From positions 1,700,050-1,764,049 of the forward strand of contig NZ_SNWP01000010.1 in assembly GCF_004361915.1 (NCBI RefSeq): a stretch of DNA of 64,000 nucleotides. Reading direction: 5' to 3'. The position numbers and the translations under genes were made by a program. Below the pieces are notes generated by a model. It made no database searches. It saw only the letters and a list, made by a program, of their open reading frames with translations, and had not been told where the DNA came from. This DNA is from Sediminibacterium goheungense (lineage in GTDB: Bacteria > Bacteroidota > Bacteroidia > Chitinophagales > Chitinophagaceae). This document shows positions 1 to 8,095 of the stretch, in pieces (within the stretch, counting starts at the first letter, position 1; the number at the start of each line of letters is the position of its first letter).

Positions 1-1022
1 CTCAAATCCTTTCCATCTGTTCCTTTAATATAGTTAAATACTATGGCGGCATCTTCAGCACTTCTGCAGATGGGTCCTACTTTATCGAGGCTCCAGCTCA
101 ACGTCATGGCACCGCTTCTGCTGATCGCACCAAATGTGGGTCTTAAACCAGTTGCTCCACAGGTAGATGCGGGTGAAATGATGGAGCCCCAGGTTTCTGT
201 ACCGATGGCAAAGGGTACCAGACCCGCAACTGTTGCAGAAGCCGATCCGGCTGATGAGCCAGATGAACCAAAGCGGGTATTCCATGGATTTTTTGTTCTG
301 CCTCCATACCAGTAATCACCCATGGCCAATGCTCCCAGTGTAAACTTAGCGACCAGTACAGCGCCCGCTTCTTTTAATTGTGTATATACAAAGGCATCCT
401 CATCTATCACCTGATTTTTATACGGCTCCGCTCCCCAGGTAGTTTTGGTGCCCTTTACAGCAAATAAGTCTTTGAGGCCATATGGTATGCCATGCAGGGC
501 ACCACGGTATTTACCCGCAGCTATTTCTGCATCAGCTTTTGCAGCCTGTTCCATAGCAATTTTTTCGGGGATAGAAATTACACATTGGAGGCTATCACCA
601 TATTTTTTTATTCTTTCAATAAAAAATTTTGTGAGCTCGGTTGAGCTGATTTTTTTATTCTTCAGCAGCGAAGCGAGTTGTGGTATAGAATACCAGGCCA
701 GTTCGTTTCTGTTTTCCGGTAATACTACATTCTTCGGAATCTTCCAGTCAATTTTTTCCTGCTTCTCATTAAAGACCATACCCGGTAAAATGGCGCTGTG
801 TGTAAGTGTGGGTGTTATGTGATTGGCCAGTGTTTGTTTGTGCATTTGTTTAAACACGCCCTCATTCTCTTTGATTCCGGGATACATACTATCTATTTCT
901 TTCTGCGTAAATTTCAGATCGATCAAACGAGCAGCAGCCGGAATATCATTTTTAGAAAGTGTATCCTGAGCCTGCGAAACAGAGCATACCAGGATAAACG
1001 AAGCGGTAATTAGGTTTCTCAT
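1..1022 (-). CDS. Secreted amidase-signature family protein (3' part outside window)
   Basis: Reading the minus strand from the ATG at 1022 gives an open frame of about 340 codons that runs off the left edge, so the C-terminal part is missing. It begins with a Sec signal peptide (MRNLITASFILVCSVSQAQ). It then shows the amidase signature fold: GIPYGLKDLF with the catalytic Lys, GSSGSSAGSASATVAGLVPF with the catalytic Ser region, and TETWGSI with the nucleophile Ser in the usual GSI context. Members hydrolyse amide bonds. GatA, the tRNA-dependent amidotransferase subunit, belongs to the same family but is cytoplasmic, so the signal peptide argues for a periplasmic amidase and not GatA. The substrate cannot be told. 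It is the last gene of the leftmost minus-strand series, with 152 bp of non-coding sequence between its start and the next gene's stop. Confidence 0.9.
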   Translation of the reverse strand, partial: MRNLITASFILVCSVSQAQDTLSKNDIPAAARLIDLKFTQKEIDSMYPGIKENEGVFKQMHKQTLANHITPTLTHSAILPGMVFNEKQEKIDWKIPKNVVLPENRNELAWYSIPQLASLLKNKKISSTELTKFFIERIKKYGDSLQCVISIPEKIAMEQAAKADAEIAAGKYRGALHGIPYGLKDLFAVKGTKTTWGAEPYKNQVIDEDAFVYTQLKEAGAVLVAKFTLGALAMGDYWYGGRTKNPWNTRFGSSGSSAGSASATVAGLVPFAIGTETWGSIISPASTCGATGLRPTFGAISRSGAMTLSWSLDKVGPICRSAEDAAIVFNYIKGTDGKDL

Positions 1023-1174
1023 AAATATTTAGTTCTACTATTTTTTAAAATTTCTAAAATAAAGTCAAGAACGATCCTCTTCGTTTCTCTCTTCAATAAA
1101 AGCATAGCATTTGGCAAACCCGAATCTTCGAAGTTCTTTTTGCAGGGAGACGGGATGTTTTAAGTACAACAATT

Positions 1175-2014
1175 TTATTCCATTTCGGTTGAAGCAAATG
1201 TATTTCCGTCTTTGATATCGCCTGTGGTAAAGCCTTTTTTAAACCAGTACATTCTTTGTTTGGATGTACCATGTGTAAATGCATCCGGATTAACCGTTTT
1301 GCCGGCAGCCTGTTGCAGTCTGTCGTCGCCAATAGCATTGGCTGCCGCCAGCGCCGAAGCAATATCACCCTCTTCCAATATATTCTTCTGGCGTTGTGCA
1401 TGATGCGCCCATACACCAGCCAGAAAATCGGCCTGTAGCTCCAGCTTCACCGATAGCTTATTATATTCTGTTTCACTCACACCCGAACGCATTGCCTGCA
1501 ATTTGTTTGTGGTTCCCATAAGCTCTTGTATATGATGCCCCACTTCATGTGCAATTACATACGCCATGGCAAATTCTCCTTCAACAGAAAAGCGCTGCTG
1601 CAGTTCATCAAAAAAAGAAAGATCAATATAAATTCGTTTATCAGGCGGACAATAAAAGGGTCCAGACGCAGCGCTGGCGAAACCACATCCGGATGAGGTT
1701 GATCCACTGAATAAAACAAGTCGCGGCTGTTCATATACATCACCGATTGACCGGTAAACAGAATCCCATACATCTTCTGTATCAGCAAGTACTACTTTTG
1801 TAAATGCGGCCAGCTCTTCTTCTCTCGGACTGAATTTTGTTTCAGTAGTGGGTTGTTGTACCACCTGTTGTAATACTTCATTGGGATTGCCGCCCATGAT
1901 CAGGTATAAAACCACTATTACAACAGCACCTAGTCCGCCGCCAATAGCAAGAGGTGCTTTGCTGCCTCTCCGGTCTTCTACATTATCGCTTTGTCTTCTT
2001 CCCTGCCAGCGCAT
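1175..2014 (-). CDS. Neutral zinc metallopeptidase, YpfJ family
   Basis: A 279-residue protein of the family annotated as putative neutral zinc metallopeptidase (E. coli YpfJ type). The N-terminus is basic and typical (MRWQGRRQSDNVEDRRG). One transmembrane helix follows at about residues 22-42 (LAIGGGLGAVVIVVLYLIMG), which would anchor the catalytic domain outside the cytoplasm. The domain has the family sequence CGFASAASGPFYCPPDKRIY and the zincin motif HEVGHH in IAHEVGHHIQ, then a downstream LQADFLAG that supplies the third metal-ligand region. Length and motif order match full-length homologues, so the gene looks intact. Its physiological substrate is unknown for the family. It sits 22 bp downstream of the acetyltransferase gene on the same strand, so co-transcription is possible. 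Confidence 0.9.
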   Translation of the reverse strand: MRWQGRRQSDNVEDRRGSKAPLAIGGGLGAVVIVVLYLIMGGNPNEVLQQVVQQPTTETKFSPREEELAAFTKVVLADTEDVWDSVYRSIGDVYEQPRLVLFSGSTSSGCGFASAASGPFYCPPDKRIYIDLSFFDELQQRFSVEGEFAMAYVIAHEVGHHIQELMGTTNKLQAMRSGVSETEYNKLSVKLELQADFLAGVWAHHAQRQKNILEEGDIASALAAANAIGDDRLQQAAGKTVNPDAFTHGTSKQRMYWFKKGFTTGDIKDGNTFASTEME

Positions 2015-2036
2015 ATAATTTTTATTTTTATTCTTT

Positions 2037-2543
2037 TTACTTAAGATTTTTTACCCAGAGATATTCGTCTATCAGTTCGTTGTTTTTAAACACTGCTTTT
2101 TGCCTGATGGCTTCCAGGTAAAAACCATTTTTTTGCAATACCCGCATCGATGCCCGATTGTGCTCAAATACATTAGCCTCAATACGCACGATTTCTTTTT
2201 TCTGTTCTGTAATGTATGCACATAATAAGCGGGTGGCTTCAGAAGCTATTCCCATTCCCCAATAGGGTTCACCTACATAATAACCAATCTCTACGTTTTT
2301 CCGATATACATCTTCTTTCGGAATACAACCACAACCGCCTACTAGTTTCTGCTGCCATAACATAGCAAAATGCTGGGCCTGCTTTTCTGTCGCAGTTTTA
2401 TGGATCCACTGTAAAGCATCTGCAACTGTGTAGGGACTTGGAAAAAAATCCCGCATATTGTTCCAGATATTCCTGTTATTGGCTATTGCAGCCAGCGCCT
2501 GCGCGTCCTGTTTTTGCCAAGGGCGTAATATCAGATCAGTCAT
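2037..2543 (-). CDS. GNAT family N-acetyltransferase, RimJ/RimL-like
   Basis: A 168-residue single-domain acetyltransferase. It begins MTDLILRPWQKQDAQALAAI, typical of the RimJ/RimL branch, and carries the acetyl-CoA binding region YWGMGIASEATRLL, the pattern Q/R-x-x-G-x-G/A in slightly altered form, and the conserved C-terminal VFEHNRASMRVLQKNGF. Family members move an acetyl group from acetyl-CoA onto an amine of a protein N-terminus or a small molecule; which one cannot be told here. The start codon overlaps the end of mgsA by 8 nt, which implies translational coupling with methylglyoxal synthase. No signal peptide, so cytoplasmic. Confidence 0.9.
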   Translation of the reverse strand: MTDLILRPWQKQDAQALAAIANNRNIWNNMRDFFPSPYTVADALQWIHKTATEKQAQHFAMLWQQKLVGGCGCIPKEDVYRKNVEIGYYVGEPYWGMGIASEATRLLCAYITEQKKEIVRIEANVFEHNRASMRVLQKNGFYLEAIRQKAVFKNNELIDEYLWVKNLK

Positions 2544-3003
2544 CCTGTTTTTTAATCTTTCTGTTCAGGTAATCACTATAATCGGGTAATTGCGATTCAT
2601 ATTCCTGGTGCATAAAAGGCGAAGTGATAAGAAAGTCTGCCGTGGCCCTGTCACAAGCCATTGGAATATTCCATAGTACACAAAGTCTGAGCAAGGCTTT
2701 TACATCACTATCGTGTGGCTGTGCTTCCATCGGATCCCAGAAAAAAAACATCATATCTATTTCTCCATTGGCAATCATGGCTCCAATTTGCTGGTCGCCC
2801 CCCATTGGTCCGCTCATGAGTTTTCTTACCGGGCGATCCATTTTTTCCTCTATCAGTTTGCCTGTGGTTCCTGTAGCAAAGAGTTCATGTTTTGATAAAA
2901 CTTCCCTGTTATGTGCCACCCACTCCATGAGATCTGCTTTTTTATGATCGTGCGCTACCAAAGCAATCCTTTTTCTGATACCTAATTTTTTTATCGTCGT
3001 CAT
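2536..3003 (-). CDS. mgsA: Methylglyoxal synthase
   Basis: A 155-residue protein matching methylglyoxal synthase over its full length. It turns dihydroxyacetone phosphate into methylglyoxal and phosphate, a bypass used when phosphorylated sugars accumulate. Visible motifs are LVAHDHKK near the N-terminus with the substrate-binding His, LFATGTTGKLIEE for phosphate binding, GPMGGDQQIGAMIANG with the catalytic Asp, and WDPMEAQPHDSDVKALLRL with the second conserved His/Asp pair. The 3' end overlaps the acetyltransferase gene by 8 nt. The start is the ATG at 3003. The protein is slightly longer than the E. coli enzyme at its C-terminus (a basic tail ending NRKIKKQDD). Confidence 0.95.
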   Translation of the reverse strand: MTTIKKLGIRKRIALVAHDHKKADLMEWVAHNREVLSKHELFATGTTGKLIEEKMDRPVRKLMSGPMGGDQQIGAMIANGEIDMMFFFWDPMEAQPHDSDVKALLRLCVLWNIPMACDRATADFLITSPFMHQEYESQLPDYSDYLNRKIKKQDD

Positions 3004-3056
3004 TCGTTTATAATTAATGCTTATTTCAATAGTAAGGTAACCGTTTTTGCGGGTTC

Positions 3057-4019
3057 TTATAATGATGTTTCCGGTTTTATTTTATACCTGACAGCCACCC
3101 ATGCTGTTATTGGATGTATGAGTATGATGAGTGCTATAAGCAATAACGGTACGTGAATAATGAACAGGAATAAGAGTAGTAGTAACAGATAGAGTGGATA
3201 GATAAATAACAAAGCCGCAAATAAAACAGAATCATAAAAAACCGTTTTCCTTGTTTTCTGAAATACCCATTTTTGAATGATGCTATAAAGCGGTAGATGA
3301 AGAAAATAACCTATAATTGATAGTAATAAAAAAATGTCTTTTTTTCTATGCTCCGCTTTTGGGGGTAGTTGAATCATGGATTTTAATTGATTAAAAATAA
3401 GTTCATTGAAATTTCTGATGTTCTGAACATCCTGTTCGTAGGGTAATTGTTGGTTTATGGGTAAAGGTTCTGAAAGTTCAAGTCTGACCTCCTTTCCGAT
3501 CTGTTTAAAACTATTATAGCTAATGGCAGCTAACATTACCTGTACAGGAATCTTTTGTTGTTTCGCCATTATAGAGATTCTAGCTGCTCCTTTTTTAAAA
3601 GGCTGCAGTTCATGTGTATTCAGACAAATGCCTTCAATAAAAATCAAAACAATTTTACCTTCTGCCAACAGTTCGAGCGATTTTGTAAATGCATATTCAT
3701 TCAGGTGCAGGTTTTCCCTTCCTTCTGATAAACGATAGATGGGTACCATATGGAGCAGATTAAGCAAAAAGCGGTGCCAGGGCTTGTGAAAAGCATCGCC
3801 CCGGGCCAGAAAATAAACAGGGTCCCGAAATTGTGCGGCTATAATAATGGCATCGAGGAAAGAATTGGGGTGATTCGCTATCAATAGTATGGGACCTTTT
3901 TCCCTGAAAAACCGAGAATGCACCGTTTGAAAATCTACGCAGAAAATACTCAGGGCAAGTCGTATTGGCAGCTTTAAAAGGGCGTAGATCAATGAGAATT
4001 GGTTTCCCCTAAAATACAC
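3057..4019 (-). CDS. PlsC-like lysophospholipid acyltransferase with C-terminal membrane helices
   Basis: A 320-residue membrane protein of the PlsC/LPLAT acyltransferase superfamily, which acylates glycerol-phosphate type acceptors during phospholipid synthesis. The acyltransferase motif appears as ANHPNSFLDAIII; the spacing from His to Asp is five residues, one more than the usual HX4D box. Motif III is FIEGICLNTHELQPFKKG, matching the FPEGTRS...FKKG block. Two or three hydrophobic segments follow after residue 230 (DIFLLLSIIGYFLHL, LYLLLLLLFLFIIHVPLLLI). The only reasonable start is the GTG at 4019: upstream there is an in-frame stop after eight codons and no ATG. The exact acceptor specificity is not clear. 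Confidence 0.85.
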   Translation of the reverse strand: MYFRGNQFSLIYALLKLPIRLALSIFCVDFQTVHSRFFREKGPILLIANHPNSFLDAIIIAAQFRDPVYFLARGDAFHKPWHRFLLNLLHMVPIYRLSEGRENLHLNEYAFTKSLELLAEGKIVLIFIEGICLNTHELQPFKKGAARISIMAKQQKIPVQVMLAAISYNSFKQIGKEVRLELSEPLPINQQLPYEQDVQNIRNFNELIFNQLKSMIQLPPKAEHRKKDIFLLLSIIGYFLHLPLYSIIQKWVFQKTRKTVFYDSVLFAALLFIYPLYLLLLLLFLFIIHVPLLLIALIILIHPITAWVAVRYKIKPETSL

Positions 4020-4130
4020 TATGTAATGTTGTAATGCTGTTTTTACAGGTTTTAAGATCGGATTTTTTAGCTATTTTCTATTTATATACACTGGTTATCT
4101 AAAAAATCATACCCGTTTATTTCTTTTAAT

Positions 4131-4161
4131 AAAAAAACCACTCCCTAGACAAGGAGCGGTT
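4131..4161 (-). terminator. Rho-independent terminator of recA
   Basis: On the minus strand a 9-bp stem (AACCGCTCC / GGAGTGGTT, one G-T wobble) with an 8-nt loop is followed by a run of seven T residues. It lies 31 bp after the recA stop codon. Confidence 0.8.
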
Positions 4162-4191
4162 CTTATTTACTAACCCATCTTAAAAAACGCT

Positions 4192-5202
4192 TTATGCTTC
4201 GGCGGCCGCTTTGGCTTCTGTCAGTTTGGCTCTGATTTTTCCTTCGATTTCGGCCGACAGTTCCGGATTATCGAGCAGGAGTTGTTTTACAGCATCCCGA
4301 CCCTGACCCAGTTTATTGCTTTCATAGCTGAACCAGGATCCGCTTTTCTGTACAATTCCCAGTTCTACGCCCATATCGATGATTTCACCCACTTTACTGA
4401 TACCGCCTCCGAAAATAATATCGAATTCAGCTGCACGGAAAGGTGGTGCCACTTTGTTTTTTACCACTTTTACTTTCACCCTGTTACCTACGGCCTCATC
4501 ACCATCTTTGATCTGTGTCATACGACGGATATCCAAACGTACAGATGCATAGAACTTCAATGCATTACCACCGGTGGTAGTTTCGGGATTGCCGAACATA
4601 ACACCGATTTTTTCACGGAGCTGGTTAATGAATATGCAAACCGTATTGGTTTTATTAATCGTAGCCGTAAGTTTTCTCAATGCCTGGCTCATCAAACGTG
4701 CTTGAAGGCCCATTTTGCTATCACCCATTTCTCCTTCCAGTTCACCCTTGGGTACCAGGGCGGCAACAGAGTCGATTACCACAACATCCAATGCACCAGA
4801 TAAAATCAACCGGTCAGCGATTTCAAGCGCCTGTTCTCCGTAATCTGGTTGCGATATCAGCAGGTTGTCTACATCTACACCCAATTTCTGTGCATAGCTG
4901 CTGTCAAATGCATGTTCCGCATCGATAATGGCACACATGCCTCCTTTTTTCTGTGCTTCAGCAATCACATGAATCGCTACTGTGGTTTTACCGGATGATT
5001 CAGGTCCATATATTTCAATAATTCTTCCTTTCGGTAAACCGCCTACACCCAATGCTGTATCGAGACCTATTGAGCCGGTGGAAATTACTTCCATGGCATT
5101 TTCGGCTCTCTCATTCATCATCATTACACTTCCTTTTCCAAAGTCTTTATCAATCTTATCGATCGTCAGCTTGAGGGCTTTTAACTTTTCTGCGTTACTC
5201 AT
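4192..5202 (-). CDS. recA: RecA recombinase
   Basis: A 336-residue RecA, the ATP-dependent strand-exchange protein of homologous recombination and co-protease for the SOS response. Clear motifs: Walker [10 protein letters not shown] at about residues 66-74, the Walker B region [12 protein letters not shown], the L1/L2 DNA-binding loops around [20 protein letters not shown] and [19 protein letters not shown], and [15 protein letters not shown]. The C-terminal tail ends in an acidic/Ala-rich stretch ([10 protein letters not shown]). Length is normal. It is monocistronic: a strong terminator follows and a 369-bp intergene precedes it. A TATTTTTA motif about 30 nt before the ATG may be its -7 element. 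No LexA box was recognised. Confidence 0.98.
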   Translation of the reverse strand: MSNAEKLKALKLTIDKIDKDFGKGSVMMMNERAENAMEVISTGSIGLDTALGVGGLPKGRIIEIYGPESSGKTTVAIHVIAEAQKKGGMCAIIDAEHAFDSSYAQKLGVDVDNLLISQPDYGEQALEIADRLILSGALDVVVIDSVAALVPKGELEGEMGDSKMGLQARLMSQALRKLTATINKTNTVCIFINQLREKIGVMFGNPETTTGGNALKFYASVRLDIRRMTQIKDGDEAVGNRVKVKVVKNKVAPPFRAAEFDIIFGGGISKVGEIIDMGVELGIVQKSGSWFSYESNKLGQGRDAVKQLLLDNPELSAEIEGKIRAKLTEAKAAAEA

Positions 5203-5390
5203 GGTTAACTGTTTTGAATTTTAATGGGACTGTAAAAATAATCCCGGGAAATGAAATAAACTAATTTTTTTAGTATTTTTTTTACTAACGGTTTTAGTTT
5301 GTCCTTATTGTGCTAAAGTAGGGGTTTGTTTTTTCCGGCGGTACCGTATTTATACCTGATTTTAGAAGGAGTTTTGCACATAGTTGGGGG

Positions 5391-5440
5391 GAAGTCGGGA
5401 AGACCGATAGTCGGAAAGTCCGAAAGATGGTCTTTCCGGA
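5391..5440. repeat. AGTCCGAAAG word repeat, single arm
   Basis: Degenerate iterations of a word close to AGTCCGAAAG (GAAGTCGGGAAG, ATAGTCGGAAAG, TCCGAAAG) ending with CTTTCCGG, which can fold back on CGGAAAG. The same word builds both arms of the larger element at 10012-10142. It lies in the 369-bp intergene upstream of recA and next to the CACGGAG element. Confidence 0.7.
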
Positions 5441-5447
5441 ACAAAAA

Positions 5448-5533
5448 CTCCGTGTATCCCAACGCCTCACTCCTTTACCTCTGTGGTTTTTTACCACGGA
5501 GTTTCACAGAGTAGGACACAGGGTTACACGGAG
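5448..5533. repeat. CACGGAG dispersed inverted element, copy 1
   Basis: An 86-bp element bounded by CTCCGTGTA and its complement TACACGGAG. Its right arm iterates a degenerate ten-base word (ACCACGGAG, TTCACAGAG, ACACAGGG, TACACGGAG), and the left arm carries the inverted words. A second, inverted copy lies at 6446-6546, so the two copies bracket the ChaN-like gene. Confidence 0.85.
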
Positions 5534-5571
5534 GGTGTTTTAGTAAATCAAATTTCTTCCGGACTCCCTCA

Positions 5572-6426
5572 CTAATAAGTATTCGTCATATCCTCATCCA
5601 CACAAATGATAAAATCTGCACGACCAAGGTGTTCTGCGTTGAGTTTATGGATGTCTTTTTGTGATACGGTACTGATGGTTGCTATTTTAAGTGATGGGTT
5701 CTGTCTTTTCAGGTACCAGTTCAGTCCATCATAGAAATCGGAATGATAGGCGCCATTATAATGAATAAGTAATGACCCTGGTTGGTAATATTTCAACATA
5801 AAATGCGCCATGGTAGCGTCTTTTATGGCCTGTGCCTTTGGAAGGTTTTCACCGCCATGTCCGCCCATCATTTCAATCATTTTTTTATAGCCCGGCAGCT
5901 CCGCATCATAAGCAATGGGTAGGGGTGCGATCCAGGCTTTTTCTTTCGCAGATAAGGTATCTAATACAGCAAAGCCACCCTTTGAAACCATGGAGGCATA
6001 ACGACGTGGTACATTACTGGCCGCAAAAGGTATTTTATTTTCTTTGGCAAAATTTACCAGTGGCGCATAGTCGGTTGGATAATTCTTCCAGAGCCTTGCC
6101 ATCGAGTCTAATTGTTTTTGTTTGATGGCTCCGGCTAAGTATAGGTCGAGGGCTTCCTGATTATCCTGTTCAAACATTTCGGCTCCCAATACAAGGTTAC
6201 GTTTTTCTTTTAGGTCCTTTGTTACCTCCAATTGCAGCCAATGAGCAATTGCGTTGTTATGATATTCACCAAAGAGTAAGATATCTTTATCAGAAATTGT
6301 TTTCAGCATTTTTTCATAGCTGATTTTTTTTCCTTTTGCATTGTAAAGTACATACGGCTGTTTCTTCTGCGCAAGGGCAGAAAGAGAAACCCAGACAAAG
6401 AAGATAACGAAGAATGGTTTTTTCAT
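5572..6426 (-). CDS. ChaN-like (DUF399/Tiki superfamily) exported protein
   Basis: A 284-residue protein with an N-terminal signal peptide (MKKPFFVIFFVWVSLSALAQ). It matches the ChaN family, linked to haem binding and iron uptake in Campylobacter and sharing a fold with the EreA/TraB/Tiki hydrolases. Conserved features: DILLFGEYHNNAIAHWLQ near residue 50, with the GE-x-H motif; LVLGAEMFEQDNQ; AASNVPRRYASMVSKGG; and the C-terminal IHYNGAYHSDFYDGLNWYL. It is therefore probably a periplasmic or lipid-surface haem-binding or metal-dependent hydrolase-like protein; no lipobox Cys is visible at the cleavage site. No iron-transport genes are adjacent. The gene is bracketed by two inverted copies of the CACGGAG repeat (5448-5533, 6446-6546). 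Confidence 0.82.
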   Translation of the reverse strand: MKKPFFVIFFVWVSLSALAQKKQPYVLYNAKGKKISYEKMLKTISDKDILLFGEYHNNAIAHWLQLEVTKDLKEKRNLVLGAEMFEQDNQEALDLYLAGAIKQKQLDSMARLWKNYPTDYAPLVNFAKENKIPFAASNVPRRYASMVSKGGFAVLDTLSAKEKAWIAPLPIAYDAELPGYKKMIEMMGGHGGENLPKAQAIKDATMAHFMLKYYQPGSLLIHYNGAYHSDFYDGLNWYLKRQNPSLKIATISTVSQKDIHKLNAEHLGRADFIICVDEDMTNTY

Positions 6427-6445
6427 ATAGCAATGTTAACAAAAA

Positions 6446-6546
6446 CTCCGTGTAACGCTGTGTCGTACTTTGTGAAACACTCTGGTTTAATTGATAGAAT
6501 TTTTTAACCACAGAGGTAAAGGAGTGAGGCACAGCGTTACACGGAG
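6446..6546. repeat. CACGGAG dispersed inverted element, copy 2
   Basis: A 101-bp element in inverted orientation to copy 1. The outer arms CTCCGTGTAACGCTGTG and CACAGCGTTACACGGAG are a perfect 17-bp inverted repeat. Inner words include CACTCTGGTT and AACCACAGAG. It fills the gap between the DoxX-like gene's stop and the ChaN-like gene's start, so it may act on the transcript joining them. Confidence 0.88.
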
Positions 6547-6554
6547 CTTGTTTA

Positions 6555-7856
6555 TCAGCGATTATATTCACTCAGCCAATGAAATTGTTTTTCAGCGAGA
6601 CGGTATTGTTTGTTGGTTCTTTTCAGTCTTACAAATAATGTATCGCCTTTTACAGGACCCCTCAATGTAATGGTACTACTATCGGGTATACTATATCGCA
6701 TCGTAAACAGGCTGTCTGAATTTTTTCCTCCCCACCTGAATGTTACCTGTTGTTTGGTTGTATCGATAAAATAGCCAAAATAAGAGCGCCCGTAGGCTTT
6801 ACGAAACAAGGTATCTGAACTGATCATACTACCGGTTGTTCCGGGATGAAGAATCATATTTGTCCAGCGGGTTGAATCGCCCACCACTGCAGGAATCGTG
6901 TCTTTATTCAGCACAAAATCTGCCACGTCATAAATACCTGAACGAAATGGTTTTTGATCACTGGGGTTCTTTGCAGACTGATATTGATCATATGCATTAT
7001 AAAAAGGAAGAATCATCACCAGCACTACAAACAAACCCTTCAATACATAACGTGTTATTCGTTGCCATTTTTTGGGGAGGCTTACCTGATAAATGGTACC
7101 CGCAGCAGCCTCTCTGTTTAACAGGAAAAACGCTGTAATTCTTTTGTGTTCCTGCACAACCAGAAACAGACACATGATAACCAGGTGCGTTGAAAATAAT
7201 TTTACCGGAATATCATAGCACAGGTTCATCGCCATAACATTGGTAAATACGGCCAATCCTACCAGGGCTCCGGCCGTGGTTGTTTTACGATTAAACAGAA
7301 GCAGTCCTACAAACACTTCCGCTGCTCCCGAAAAAACCTGATAGGGTGTTGAATAGCCAATAAACATCCAGGAAAAACGCATGGGTAAATACTCGCCTAG
7401 TGGTGTTGCGAGCTGACTCATTGATGGAAACCACATCTGCAAAGCAAATAATTTGATAATACCATAGCCGAATGATACCATGGCTACATGGTATCGAACA
7501 ATGGTTACCAACAGGTAATTCCATTTAGGATACGATGTTTTATTTCTATCACTCACCGTCCAAACCATGGCCACTAAAAAAGATAAGAGTGAAAAAAACC
7601 AGAGATGTGTCCATGCCCAGGATGTATCACCACTTCCATTAATCGGCACCAGTTCTTTGTATACCCTGAAAATATTTTTATTCGCAAACTGAACAAGCTG
7701 GTCTTCTATCCATTGCCAGGGTTTATTTACGTCCTGTACCCATTCAAATGGGAGATTGCTGATCCATGTCCAGGGAGCAATGGATATCATAAAATACACA
7801 AAGAAGAAGCGAAACAGTATTTTCTGCGTGAAATTCCATTGGGTGTTGGTGTTCAT
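6555..7856 (-). CDS. DoxX-like polytopic membrane protein with C-terminal extracytoplasmic domain
   Basis: A 433-residue membrane protein. About seven hydrophobic helices lie in the first 290 residues (ILFRFFFVYFMISIAPW, THLWFFSLLSFLVAMVW, VAMVSFGYGIIKLF, FSGAAEVFVGLLLF, ALVGLAVFTNVMAMNL, LVIMCLFLVVQ, VLKGLFVVLVMILPF). The block SFGYGIIKLFALQM...GAAEVFVGLLL resembles DoxX-family quinone-linked or small membrane oxidoreductase proteins. The last 150 residues are polar and probably outside the cytoplasm. It is upstream of the ChaN-like gene on the same strand, separated by the CACGGAG element. Function is uncertain; DoxX-like is a fold-level call. Confidence 0.65.
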   Translation of the reverse strand: MNTNTQWNFTQKILFRFFFVYFMISIAPWTWISNLPFEWVQDVNKPWQWIEDQLVQFANKNIFRVYKELVPINGSGDTSWAWTHLWFFSLLSFLVAMVWTVSDRNKTSYPKWNYLLVTIVRYHVAMVSFGYGIIKLFALQMWFPSMSQLATPLGEYLPMRFSWMFIGYSTPYQVFSGAAEVFVGLLLFNRKTTTAGALVGLAVFTNVMAMNLCYDIPVKLFSTHLVIMCLFLVVQEHKRITAFFLLNREAAAGTIYQVSLPKKWQRITRYVLKGLFVVLVMILPFYNAYDQYQSAKNPSDQKPFRSGIYDVADFVLNKDTIPAVVGDSTRWTNMILHPGTTGSMISSDTLFRKAYGRSYFGYFIDTTKQQVTFRWGGKNSDSLFTMRYSIPDSSTITLRGPVKGDTLFVRLKRTNKQYRLAEKQFHWLSEYNR

Positions 7857-8095
7857 ACAGTTGGGGTTGTTTGTATGAATGTATTAAAAAAGAAGAGGAA
7901 TGTTTGATTTTTTGATCTTCGTTTTTTTGATTTTCCTGTAATTGCCTAAGATGAGATTCTTCTTTTTGCAGTCGCAAATACATTGAATGTCAGAAAATCG
8001 GGGTTGGTATTATTGCAGTAAATAACTGTTTCCCGGTTATTATTAACCAAAAAGAGAATGCTTTGTGTATACTAAAATGAGGATCGTTTCCTTAA

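Noticed and set aside
43..822. Plus-strand open frames of 90 and 125 codons
   Set aside because: They lie inside the amidase gene on the opposite strand, whose frame has clear family motifs.
4282..4803. 173-codon frame antisense to recA
   Set aside because: It is a by-product of recA codon use and has no recognisable domain.
8036..8049. Short palindrome GGTTATTATTAACC as the ggt terminator
   Set aside because: The stem is only 5 bp of mostly A/T pairs and lacks a T-run on the minus strand.
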